In this document: positions 18,555 to 26,648 of the stretch, piece by piece
Numbering within the stretch: the first letter of the stretch is position 1
Layout of the letters: each line of letters opens with the position of its first letter
Assembly (NCBI RefSeq): GCF_000620465.1
Contig: NZ_JIBE01000003.1
Location: 1,302,001-1,366,000 of the forward strand
DNA length: 64,000 nt
Direction of reading: 5' to 3'
Source of the DNA: Ralstonia sp. UNC404CL21Col
GTDB lineage: Bacteria; Pseudomonadota; Gammaproteobacteria; Burkholderiales; Burkholderiaceae
Position numbers and translations under genes: made by a program
The notes under the pieces: model-generated
What the model saw: only the letters and a program-made list of their open reading frames with translations
What the model was told of the DNA's origin: nothing
Databases searched by the model: none

Positions 18555-18575
18555 AGTGCAATGGGTATGCCAGGT
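18555..18575 (-). promoter_or_regulatory. Sigma-54 promoter of the rtc operon
   Basis: On the minus strand the sequence reads CCTGGCATACCCATTGCACT: a -24 element TGGCAT and a -12 element TTGCAC, with exactly ten bases between the invariant GG and GC. It lies 33 bases upstream of the first start codon of the operon and faces it. The divergent sigma-54 activator RtcR is next door, so the match is very unlikely to be chance. Confidence 0.92.
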
Positions 18576-18689
18576 CACTTCCCATGGAGCGACCAACTTT
18601 GCAACCCCTTGATTTCATTGGATTTACAAGCATCCAACGCAGATGCAGGCACGCTAAACTTCCCGAAATATCGATCTATTGATATATTG

Positions 18690-18709
18690 GTTTATCTTTT
18701 TAGATAAAC
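18690..18709. promoter_or_regulatory. Palindrome just upstream of rtcR, possible operator
   Basis: GTTTATCT and AGATAAAC form a perfect 8-bp inverted repeat around TTTT, ending 7 bases before the rtcR start. A second AT-rich inverted repeat (AATATC with GATATATT) lies at about 18667-18688. Both are about 100-140 bases upstream of the sigma-54 promoter as seen from the rtc operon, the normal range for an activator site. They could bind RtcR or be parts of the rtcR promoter. Confidence 0.45.
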
Positions 18710-18716
18710 ACGCGGG

Positions 18717-20315
18717 ATGCGCAAAAACGTCGCCATCGGTTTCGTCGGTACCACGCTCGACTACGTGGGCAAGGGCGCGCAGCGCTGGGAACGGTGGCGG
18801 CCGACCGTCGGCCTGTGCCAGCAGGACGACCTCGTCATCCACCGCCTGGAGCTGCTGCACGACGCCCGCAGCCGCGGCCTGTTCGAACGGCTGCGCGCGG
18901 ACATCGCCTCCGTATCGCCCGAGACCGAGGTGCGCAGCGTGGAAGTCACGCTGCGCGACCCGTGGGACTTTGAAGAGGTCTACAGCACGCTGCACGACTT
19001 CACCCGCAGCTATGCCTTCGACACCGAGGCCGAGGACTACCTCATCCACATCACCACCGGCACGCACGTCGCGCAGATCTGCTGGTTCCTGCTGGCCGAG
19101 GCGCGGTATCTGCCGGCTCAGCTGATCCAGACCGCGCCGCCGCGCAAGAAGGAACTCGGCAACACGTCCGGCAGCTACAGCGTCATCGACCTGGACCTCT
19201 CGCGCTACGACAAGATCGCCACGCGTTTTGCGCGCGAGCGCGAAGACACGGTATCGCTGCTGAAGTCCGGCATTGCCACGCGCAACCCGGCGTTCAACCG
19301 GATGATCGAGCAGATCGAGCGCGTGGCTTCGCGTTCCAAGTCGCCGATGCTGCTGTTCGGGCCGACAGGCGCCGGCAAGTCGTTCCTCGCGCGCCGGGTG
19401 TACGAGATGAAGAAAGCGCGGCACCAGCTGGCAGGCCGTTTTGTCGAAGTGAACTGCGCCACGCTGCGCGGCGACAGCGCCATGTCGGCGCTCTTCGGCC
19501 ACGTGAAAGGCGCCTTCACCGGCGCGCAGACCGAACGCGCGGGCCTGCTGCGCAGCGCGGATGGCGGCCTGCTGTTTCTCGATGAGATTGGCGAACTGGG
19601 CCTGGACGAACAAGCCATGCTGCTCAAGGCCATCGAAGAGAAGCGCTTCCTGCCGTTCGGCAGCGACCGCGAAGTCGAAAGCGATTTCCAGCTCATCGCG
19701 GGCACCGTGCGCGACCTGCGGCAGTGGGTGGCCGAGGGGCGCTTTCGCGAAGACTTATACGCGCGGATCAATCTGTGGACCTTCGACCTGCCGGGCCTGG
19801 CCGATCGCCCCGAAGATCTGGAACCGAACCTCGATTTCGAACTCGCCCGTTTTGCACGCGAGCACGGTGAGCAAGTGCGCTTCCATACCGAGGCGCGCCG
19901 CATCTATCTGAAGTTCGTCACTTCGCCGCAGGCGCGCTGGACGGGCAACTTCCGCGAGCTGTCGGCCAGCGTCACGCGGCTGGCAACGCTGGCCGAGGGC
20001 GGACGCATTACCGAAGCCGATGTCGCAGACGAAATCGCCCGTCTGCAACGCACGTGGGCCGAACCGGATCCGGCAGGCAAAGGCGACCGCCTTGCCAACT
20101 TGATCGGCGACGCGGCGGCATCGATCGACCTGTTCGACCGCATGCAGCTGGAAAACGTGATTGCCGTGTGCCGCGGATCGGCATCGCTGTCGGACGCCGG
20201 GCGCCGGCTCTTCGACGTGTCGCGCACCGAGAAGGCCAAGGTGAATGACGCCGACCGGCTGCGCAAATACCTCGCACGGTTCGGACTGGATTGGGCCACC
20301 GTGCGCGCCGGCTAG
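18717..20315 (+). CDS. rtcR: RtcR, sigma-54-dependent activator with CARF sensor domain
   Basis: This is a 532-residue bacterial enhancer-binding protein. Residues 1-180 form the CARF-type sensor that in RtcR responds to RNA ends. The AAA+ domain follows with Walker A GPTGAGKS (215-222), the sigma-54 contact loop GAFTGA (265-270) and Walker B LLFLDEIGELG. The C-terminus (about 470-532) has a helix-turn-helix pattern (ENVIAVCRGSASLSDAGRRLF). It is divergent to the rtc operon with a 194-base gap that holds the sigma-54 promoter and palindromes. The start ATG has only a weak GCGGG site. Confidence 0.95.
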   Translation: MRKNVAIGFVGTTLDYVGKGAQRWERWRPTVGLCQQDDLVIHRLELLHDARSRGLFERLRADIASVSPETEVRSVEVTLRDPWDFEEVYSTLHDFTRSYAFDTEAEDYLIHITTGTHVAQICWFLLAEARYLPAQLIQTAPPRKKELGNTSGSYSVIDLDLSRYDKIATRFAREREDTVSLLKSGIATRNPAFNRMIEQIERVASRSKSPMLLFGPTGAGKSFLARRVYEMKKARHQLAGRFVEVNCATLRGDSAMSALFGHVKGAFTGAQTERAGLLRSADGGLLFLDEIGELGLDEQAMLLKAIEEKRFLPFGSDREVESDFQLIAGTVRDLRQWVAEGRFREDLYARINLWTFDLPGLADRPEDLEPNLDFELARFAREHGEQVRFHTEARRIYLKFVTSPQARWTGNFRELSASVTRLATLAEGGRITEADVADEIARLQRTWAEPDPAGKGDRLANLIGDAAASIDLFDRMQLENVIAVCRGSASLSDAGRRLFDVSRTEKAKVNDADRLRKYLARFGLDWATVRAG

Positions 20316-20371
20316 GCGCTCGGTAAGATGCCGTCCATCCTTCGACGCCTTCGCACTCGACACCACACGCC

Positions 20372-21286
20372 ATGATCCGCCTGGACGACCTCACCATCCT
20401 CGTGCTGGCCGTGGACAACGGCAGCCTGTCGGCGGCTGCGCGTGTATTGAACATTGCCCCCGCGGCAGCAAGCGCGGCCATCAAGCGGTTGGAGGCGGAA
20501 CTCGGCGTGCGGCTGCTGGCGCGGTCCACGCGCAGCCTGGCGCTCACGCAGGAAGGCGAGCGCTACCTGCAACATGCGCGCCGTGCGCTGGCGGATCTGC
20601 AGGCCGGGCAGGACGCGCTCGCGCTGGGGCGGCAAGCCATCGGCGGCGATGTGTCGCTGTCGATCCCGTCAGACCTCGGCCGCAACGTGCTCACCGGCTG
20701 GCTCGACGACTTCCTCACCGAGCACCCAGCGGTGGCGCTTCAGGTGCGCATCGGCGACCGGCTGGTCGACATGTTCCGGCAGCGCGTCGATGTCGCGGTG
20801 CGCTATGGCGAGCCCGAGGACTCGTCCCTCGTGGCGCTGCCGCTGGCGCCCGACAACCGCCGCGTGCTGTGCGCGGCGCCGGCCTACTTTGCGCGCCACG
20901 GCGTGCCGAAGACACCGGACGATCTGCGTCAGCACAATTGCTTGTTGCTGGCCCTGTCCGACACCACGCACGACCAGTGGACCTTTCACGGTGCGAGCGG
21001 CGACGGTCAGGCGCACGTTGTGCGCGTCACCGGCAACCGCATTGCCGACGACGGCGAACTCGTGCGCCGCTGGGCCGTTGCGGGGCATGGCATCGCTTAC
21101 AAGTCGCGGCTGGACGTCTTGGCCGATCTGCGCGCCGGCCGGCTGCAAGCCGCGCTCACCGACTGGCACGGCGAGGCGGCGCCGCTGCATTTGATCTGCA
21201 CGCACCGCCTCACGCTGTCGCCCACGTTGATGCGGCTGCGCGACTTCCTGCAAGACCGCATTGCCGGTTATCTGGCGGACGCCTGA
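20372..21286 (+). CDS. LysR-family transcriptional regulator
   Basis: This 304-residue LTTR has the N-terminal winged helix (LVLAVDNGSLSAAARVLNIA, then SAAIKRLEAELGVRLLARSTRSLALT) and an effector-binding domain with VSLSIPSDLGRNVLTGWLDDF. It belongs to the CrgA/DhcR-like group, which often regulates an adjacent oxidoreductase. Its stop is one base from that of the convergent zinc-type dehydrogenase gene, which is a plausible target although LTTR targets are more often divergent. Confidence 0.9.
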   Translation: MIRLDDLTILVLAVDNGSLSAAARVLNIAPAAASAAIKRLEAELGVRLLARSTRSLALTQEGERYLQHARRALADLQAGQDALALGRQAIGGDVSLSIPSDLGRNVLTGWLDDFLTEHPAVALQVRIGDRLVDMFRQRVDVAVRYGEPEDSSLVALPLAPDNRRVLCAAPAYFARHGVPKTPDDLRQHNCLLLALSDTTHDQWTFHGASGDGQAHVVRVTGNRIADDGELVRRWAVAGHGIAYKSRLDVLADLRAGRLQAALTDWHGEAAPLHLICTHRLTLSPTLMRLRDFLQDRIAGYLADA

Positions 21287-21287
21287 A

Positions 21288-22301
21288 TCAAAACCCTTCC
21301 AGCACGATCTTGCCGCGCGCCTGATTGCTTTCGATCAAGGCATGCGCGCGCTTGAGGTTGGCGGCATTGATCGTGCCGAAGTGCTCGTTCATGGTGGAAC
21401 GCAACGTGCCTTCGTCGATGAGCGCGGCCACGCGGTTGAGCAGGCGGTGCTGCTCGATCTGGTCGTCCGTGCTGAACATGGAGCGCGTGTACATGAACTC
21501 CCAGTGCAGCGACAGGCTCTTCGCCTTGAGCTTGCGCACGTCGAGCTGCGCGGGGTCGTCGATCAACGCGAGGCGGCCTTGCGGCTTGAGCGCCTCGACG
21601 ATCTGCTCGAAGTGGTGTTCGGTCTGGTTCAGGCTGGCGACGTAATCCACCGCCGGCACACCAATGCGATGCAGTTCCGCGGCCAGCGGCTGCGCATGGT
21701 TGATCACATGGTGGGCGCCCAGCTCGCGCACCCAGGCGGCCGTCTCCGGGCGCGAGGCGGTGCCGATCACGGTCAGGCCCGTCAACCGGCGGGCGAGCTG
21801 TACAAGCACCGACCCCACACCGCCTGCCGCACCGACGATCAACAACGTCTTGCCGCTGGGCGCCGCAGATTCCGGCACCTGCAGCCGGTCGAAGAGCAAT
21901 TCCCAGGCGGTGATGGCGGTGAGCGGCAGCGCCGCTGCCTGCGCAAACCCGAGCGTGGCGGGCATCGCGCCGACCACGCGTTCGTCCACGACATGCAGCT
22001 CGCTGTTAGTGCCCGGGCGCTGCAGGGCACCGGCATACCACACCGCATCGCCCGGCTTGAAGAGCGACACCTCGGCGCCGACAGCGCGCACCACGCCGGC
22101 AGCATCCCAGCCCAGCACGCGGGGATGACCATCCACCGGCGGCATGCCGGCGCGCACCTTCACATCGACCGGGTTGACGGAGATGGCACGCACTTCCACA
22201 AGCAAGTCGCGCGGGCCTGGCGTGGGTTCGGGCAGGGTCAGGTCGACCAGCGCCTCGGGGCGGTCGATGGGCAGGCTTTGGTAGTAGGCAACGGCTTTCA
22301 T
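21288..22301 (-). CDS. Zinc-type alcohol dehydrogenase-like / quinone oxidoreductase family protein
   Basis: This is a 337-residue MDR-superfamily protein. The N-terminal GroES-like domain has LPEPTPGPRDLLVEVRAISVNPVDVK and LGWDAAGVV; the Rossmann domain has LLIVGAAGGVGSVLVQLARRL. The zinc-binding cysteines of true alcohol dehydrogenases are missing, so it is an NADPH-dependent reductase of quinones or enones rather than an alcohol dehydrogenase. I chose ATG 22301 (MKAVAYYQS) because GGA is nine bases upstream; ATG 22310 would have no room for a site. It converges on the LysR gene. Confidence 0.88.
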   Translation of the reverse strand: MKAVAYYQSLPIDRPEALVDLTLPEPTPGPRDLLVEVRAISVNPVDVKVRAGMPPVDGHPRVLGWDAAGVVRAVGAEVSLFKPGDAVWYAGALQRPGTNSELHVVDERVVGAMPATLGFAQAAALPLTAITAWELLFDRLQVPESAAPSGKTLLIVGAAGGVGSVLVQLARRLTGLTVIGTASRPETAAWVRELGAHHVINHAQPLAAELHRIGVPAVDYVASLNQTEHHFEQIVEALKPQGRLALIDDPAQLDVRKLKAKSLSLHWEFMYTRSMFSTDDQIEQHRLLNRVAALIDEGTLRSTMNEHFGTINAANLKRAHALIESNQARGKIVLEGF

Positions 22302-22415
22302 GGCGGACATTCCAGTGAATTGGATAGCCGCATCATGGGCGCGCAACGCTAGGCGAAACAGACGCGCGGCGCAGATTCAGTTTCAACGCCGGACAGAAAA
22401 TCGCACCCTGCCGCA

Positions 22416-23336
22416 TCAAGCCGCGTGCACGCCGTGGAGGTCTGCGTTGCAGTTGGGGTGATCTTCGCTGTGGTCGTGCTCACGCAGCGCGCCCGGGATG
22501 CCAGTAGCCGCCAGACCATCGGCTGCGAGCCATGCCGCCGTGGCGGCAGCGGCGCGGTCGATCAATTCGCCGCAGCGGGCGTAGTCGTAGGGCGACACGT
22601 CGAGCGGGCACAGCGGCGGCACGACGGTAATGGGCACCTGCCCGGCCCATCGCTCCAGGTCTTGCACAAGCTGACGCGCGACCAGCAGCGACAAGGCGTT
22701 CAGCGCGTGCTCGATGGCGCTGCGCGGGGCACGGCGGTCCGCACACGCAAACCCTGCCGGCAGTACGACGACGCGTGTGGCGCCCAGCCGGATGGCCGCG
22801 GAGATCGGCGTGTTGTTGGCGACGCCACCGTCGATCAAGAGCCGGTCGCCAATACGCACGGGCGGAAACACGCCTGGAATGGCGGCGCTGGCCAGCACGG
22901 CCGGCACGATGGCGCCAGACGATAGCACCACCTCGGCGCCGGTGCGCATGTCGGTGGCCACCACATGCAACGGCAGCGTGGCCGCCTCCAGCAGGGTCTG
23001 CGCAAAATGCCGCGCCAGCAGGCGCTGCAGGCCGGACGCATCGACGAGGTGCTCACGTCGGCCGCCCAGGATGCCCAGCATGCTGAACATTGCGCGCCAG
23101 GACCACGGCATCACGTCGGCGCGCCGCACGCTGCGCCACAGTGCCTCCAGCTGAGCCGTGCCGGCCGCATGCGGATTGCACGCAAAAAAGGCAGCGTTGA
23201 TGGCGCCAGCCGAAGCGCCCACCACCATGTCGGGCACCACACCGGACGCCACCAGCTCGCGCAGCATGCCGGCCTCGATGGCGCCGAGGCTGCCGCCACC
23301 GGCAAAGACAAACGCCGTTCGTTCCACTCTGTCCAT
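22416..23336 (-). CDS. Patatin-like phospholipase
   Basis: This is a 306-residue patatin-family acyl hydrolase. The oxyanion motif FAGGGSLGAIEAGML is at residues 11-25, the nucleophile Ser42 is in VVGASAGAINAAFF, and the catalytic aspartate is in LLIDGGVANNTP. No signal peptide is seen, so it probably acts in the cytoplasm or at the inner membrane. The C-terminus is histidine and asparagine rich (EHDHSEDHPN), possibly metal-binding. Bacterial patatins serve in lipid turnover or as toxins or defence effectors; nothing nearby points to defence here. Confidence 0.88.
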   Translation of the reverse strand: MDRVERTAFVFAGGGSLGAIEAGMLRELVASGVVPDMVVGASAGAINAAFFACNPHAAGTAQLEALWRSVRRADVMPWSWRAMFSMLGILGGRREHLVDASGLQRLLARHFAQTLLEAATLPLHVVATDMRTGAEVVLSSGAIVPAVLASAAIPGVFPPVRIGDRLLIDGGVANNTPISAAIRLGATRVVVLPAGFACADRRAPRSAIEHALNALSLLVARQLVQDLERWAGQVPITVVPPLCPLDVSPYDYARCGELIDRAAAATAAWLAADGLAATGIPGALREHDHSEDHPNCNADLHGVHAA

Positions 23337-23464
23337 GATCGATGCCGCGTTGCAGCAAGGAGTCCCAACTGGTCAATCCAGGGACGACTGGAACTAGAGT
23401 AGGTCTGCCCCGCCGTTGCGGCTAGTAGGGCCGGTCAGTCGGAATCAGCGGCGATCAGCAGCAA

Positions 23465-23737
23465 TCAGCGAGCTTGCCGCGCGGCGTCCGCCAGCGGCTT
23501 CCAGTGCAGAAAACCGAACAGCAACGTCAGCAGCACGCTGTCGAACAACGGGCCCTTGTGCAGCGCCACCTTGCGAAAGCACAGCACCACTTCCAGCAGG
23601 TGGGCGGCCAGCAGCACCAGCGCCACGATGCGCAGCCAGCCGATGGCGTCGGCCGACAGCGGCAGGGGCGTGGCATAGCTGGCCAGCGCGAGGCCATACA
23701 CGGCGAGCAGGACGATCTTGCTGAGGACGTTGAACAT
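23465..23737 (-). CDS. DUF1145-like small membrane protein
   Basis: This 90-residue protein has three hydrophobic helices (about residues 5-22, 32-52 and 66-80) and the ending LFGFLHWKPLADAA. This layout matches the DUF1145 (YhhL-like) family, whose function is unknown. ATG 23737 gives MFNVLSKIVLL; the longer frames upstream have no support. It lies 128 bases upstream of the patatin gene on the same strand. Confidence 0.72.
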   Translation of the reverse strand: MFNVLSKIVLLAVYGLALASYATPLPLSADAIGWLRIVALVLLAAHLLEVVLCFRKVALHKGPLFDSVLLTLLFGFLHWKPLADAARQAR

Positions 23738-23864
23738 GCCAGGACTCCAGAGGGACGGTGATTCCGATGCCATGCAGCATACCGGCCACCGTTGCCCCTC
23801 CGGCCGCTTCAAACACCTGGATAGACGCCGCCCTCCACCCGGCTGTCTCTGCCGGCGGGCGGCG

Positions 23865-25331
23865 TCAGGCCGTCGCCGTGCCGAACCACCGCTGCAACGC
23901 CGCCTGCAGCCCCTCGGTCGTTCCGTCACCGACCCACGCCACGTGGCCGTCCGGGCGGACCAGCACAGCGGACGGCGCGGGCACCGTGCCCACCACGGGC
24001 AGCGTCCAGGCGCCTGCGTAGCGGGCGTCCACCCGCCGCACGCGATCGGCCCATGGCGCGATGTCGATGGCATCCGCCGGGCCGAAGTTGATCAGCACCG
24101 CGCCCGCCGCGTGCAACAGCTGGAAAACGCGCACCGGGCCCTCGGCGGTGTCCAGATCGTGATCGGGCATGCGGCGGCCAAGCAGCGGATGCCCTTCGCC
24201 AAAGTCGTAGCGCACATCGAGCGCCGAGACCATCCCGACCAGGCGCCGGCGCGGTTCATCCATGCGAAACAGCTCCGAGGTGATCTCGCTCAGCGCCTTG
24301 GACCGCTCGTCCTGGCGAAGCAGCACCACCTGCGCCAGCGTATTGCGCAACGTACGCGCGGCCACCGGATGGCGCTCGGCGTGATAGCTGTCGAGCAGGC
24401 TTTCGGGCGCCGTCCGTTTGATGACGGCGGCCAGCTTCCAACCCAGGTTCACGGCATCCTGCATGCCCATGTTCAGGCCCTGCCCGCCCATGGGCGGATG
24501 CACGTGCGCGGCGTCGCCTGCCAGGAGCACACGTTTGTCGCGGTAGGCCACGGCCTGGCGGGCCATATCGGAAAACCGCGAGATCCAGTTCGGCCGATGC
24601 GCACCAAAGTCGGTGCCATAGACGGCGATCAGCGCCTCGCTCAGGTCGGCCAGCGTGGGCGCACTGTCGGTGCCGAGTTGTCGCTCGGTCAGCACCACGC
24701 GGACGCACTTGCCATCTTCCATGGGCGCGACAGCGTGCCGGCCGATGGCGTCGTATTTGAAGCCAAAGGGGGGCGGCGGCTGCGTGGTGTGTACCTCGGC
24801 GATGAGCCAGCTGGTCGTGGCGTCCCAGCCTGCAAACTCAATGCCGGCGGCCTTGCGGACAGCGCTACGGCCGCCATCGCAGCCCACGAGGTATTGCGCC
24901 CGCAGCACCTCGCCGTCGGACAGCGTGACGTCGACGCCGCTGCCGTCTTGCGAGAAGCCGGTGACTTGACGCGCGCGATAGAACGGCACGCCCAGCTCGC
25001 CGACCCACTGCGCGAGGATGCGCTCGGTGTGGTGCTGCCACAGACCGAGCACATAGTTGTGCCGGGTCGGGAAGTCGCTGATGTCCAGCGGGTTCTCGCC
25101 GAAGTGCACGACCGGATAGGTCTTGCCCTGCGAGACAAACCGCTCGGCCACGCCACGCTGGTCGAGCACCTCGATCGACCGTGCGTGCAAGCCCAGGGCA
25201 CGCACACCCACCACATCCTGGTTAGCGCGGCGCTCGACAATGGCGACGTCAATGCCGGCCAGGGCCAGCTCGGCCGCGAGCATGAGCCCCGTCGGCCCAC
25301 CGCCGGCAATCACCACGGCATGCCCGCTCAT
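23865..25331 (-). CDS. FAD-dependent aromatic monooxygenase (PheA/TfdB type)
   Basis: This is a 488-residue class A flavoprotein hydroxylase. The N-terminal FAD motif is AVVIAGGGPTGLMLAAELA. The DG motif is YLVGCDGGRSAVRKAAGIEF, and the second FAD motif is RVLLAGDAAHVHPPMGGQGLNMGMQDAVNLGWKL, broken here for length: its GD and GQGLN parts are intact. A C-terminal thioredoxin-like domain follows (GAWTLPVVGTVPAPSAVLVRPDG). Such enzymes hydroxylate phenols or polyketides with NAD(P)H and O2. ATG 25331 has GGAGG six bases upstream. It is the last clear gene before the gene-poor junction. Confidence 0.9.
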   Translation of the reverse strand: MSGHAVVIAGGGPTGLMLAAELALAGIDVAIVERRANQDVVGVRALGLHARSIEVLDQRGVAERFVSQGKTYPVVHFGENPLDISDFPTRHNYVLGLWQHHTERILAQWVGELGVPFYRARQVTGFSQDGSGVDVTLSDGEVLRAQYLVGCDGGRSAVRKAAGIEFAGWDATTSWLIAEVHTTQPPPPFGFKYDAIGRHAVAPMEDGKCVRVVLTERQLGTDSAPTLADLSEALIAVYGTDFGAHRPNWISRFSDMARQAVAYRDKRVLLAGDAAHVHPPMGGQGLNMGMQDAVNLGWKLAAVIKRTAPESLLDSYHAERHPVAARTLRNTLAQVVLLRQDERSKALSEITSELFRMDEPRRRLVGMVSALDVRYDFGEGHPLLGRRMPDHDLDTAEGPVRVFQLLHAAGAVLINFGPADAIDIAPWADRVRRVDARYAGAWTLPVVGTVPAPSAVLVRPDGHVAWVGDGTTEGLQAALQRWFGTATA

Positions 25332-25538
25332 TTCGCACCTCCGGCTTGCATCACCACGGCCCTGCCCTGCGCTCCAAACGTCGATGGCATCACACGCATG
25401 TCTCACCCTCCTTTCGGTCGGTTTCAAGATGGGTGGCGATGCTACTGCGGCCGCCGGGGCTTCCCGCAAGCCCCGGGGGCCGCGGTATACTTGAGGCAAC
25501 GGTGGAGCGAATGCTTGTCTGGCGAAGCGCACACCACG

Positions 25539-25567
25539 AAAAAAGGCCGTCCCGAAGGACGGCCTTT
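25539..25567. terminator. Strong bidirectional rho-independent terminator
   Basis: AAAAGGCCGTCC and GGACGGCCTTTT pair perfectly around CGAA, giving T-rich tails in both directions. No gene ends directly upstream on the plus strand; the transcript it closes could be a short RNA starting near 25498 (see findings). On the minus strand it would shield the monooxygenase gene from read-through. Confidence 0.85.
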
Positions 25568-25579
25568 TCTGTTGATTAG

Positions 25580-26308
25580 TTGCAATTATGTCTGCCCTAC
25601 GAAATGCAGCGGAATCAATGCGTTACGCCGGACACCATAATTACGCAAGTTTGTCCTGAAGCACCAGTTTCGACCCAATCCACGGTGGGGCGTTACAAAC
25701 ATGTTTGCCCCACCTCTGGTCGGATGGCCACGGCAACCGAGTGCCATCAAGTTGAGCTAATCGTCGATCAGTTGCTTGTCCACCCTCTAAGCCATTGGTC
25801 ACCTGCGCCGATTCTATCCACCTCATCCAGTACCAGGATTGGTATCGCTGAGTCGCCAAGGACGGGTATCTCACCCCCTCTAGCCGAGATGAGCTTGCGA
25901 GCACTGACTGCGGGCGTACCTGAATGGAATCGAAATCATGCTAGAAGCTTCCTCAGAGAGCTGACGGTTAATCGAGACTACCCGAAGATCCTCTCATCCA
26001 CATATGAACTAGGATGGGACCCGTGAGGGGCGTCCCCAACGATTGACTGCAGGCGACTCGCTGGTCTGACCGATCTGTCACTGCACCAAGTCGAAGTTGT
26101 AGTTCGACAATACCCTCGGCTGCGACATGCAATCGATGTAGCCAATCGCGATCTTCCGCGTCGGCAACTGCATTGGGCAGCTAGTGAGCTTATCAACGAA
26201 GGACGACGCTTATCATTGACCAGCATGGCTACGCGAGCTGGGCTAGGGCATAGACAGTTTCCGAAGCTGGCCGGCGAGGCGCAACTGATCATCGCAGCGC
26301 ACACATAG
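25580..26308 (+). pseudogene. Decayed reading frame with one internal stop, origin unclear
   Basis: A frame that is open apart from one TGA (26024-26026) runs to a TAG at 26306. The part after the stop looks like real protein: LAGLTDLSLHQVEVVVRQYP, then LPRRQLHWAASELINEGRRL and SLTSMATRAGLGHRQFPKL, a helix-turn-helix-like pattern. The part just before (VPEWNRNHARSFLRELTVNR) also reads as protein. Upstream of about 25830 the best reading switches frame (CADSIHLIQYQDWY), so a frameshift is likely. It weakly recalls C-terminal parts of TniQ/TnsD transposition proteins, but I cannot confirm that. A hairpin (GGTGGGGC 25684-25691 with GCCCCACC 25707-25714) lies in the 5' part. Confidence 0.3.
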
Positions 26309-26648
26309 CAGCAAGCCTAGGCTTCTGGCTATGGATACCACCCGCCAACGACACCGCAAAGCAAACCAGCTTTGCAGTACAGGCTCAATGCGGGATGCTG
26401 GATTGACATCACGACGGGATTTCGTCCATGGGTCAGCGAAACAGAAATAGCTCAACTCATGGCTTTCGAGCCGGTGGCCAGAATTGGCGAGGAACTGTTG
26501 GGGGCGGTATGCCCCATGTTGTTGATTTGCACCGAATCTTGCCCCGCTGGGTCAGGATTTCGTGCAAATCAACATGCGCTTGGCCTGTTCGGCCGAATGC
26601 GCGCCATTTCTCGCCATACCTTCAACTCGTGCCGACAGAGGGCGACCA
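26309..26648. other. Gene-free interval before the chemoreceptor gene, with an inverted repeat
   Basis: No supported gene is visible. An inverted repeat occupies 26523-26575: GTTGATTTGCAC at the left is answered by GTGCAAATCAAC at the right, and pairing continues imperfectly inward (16 of 19). It lies about 75 bases downstream of the chemoreceptor stop (minus strand), but without a T run, so it is more likely a protein site or element end than a terminator. Confidence 0.4.

Noticed and set aside
23718-25640. 640-codon plus-strand frame opposite the flavin monooxygenase gene
   Set aside because: It is antisense to a gene with clear FAD motifs and has shadow composition (His, Arg, Gln rich).
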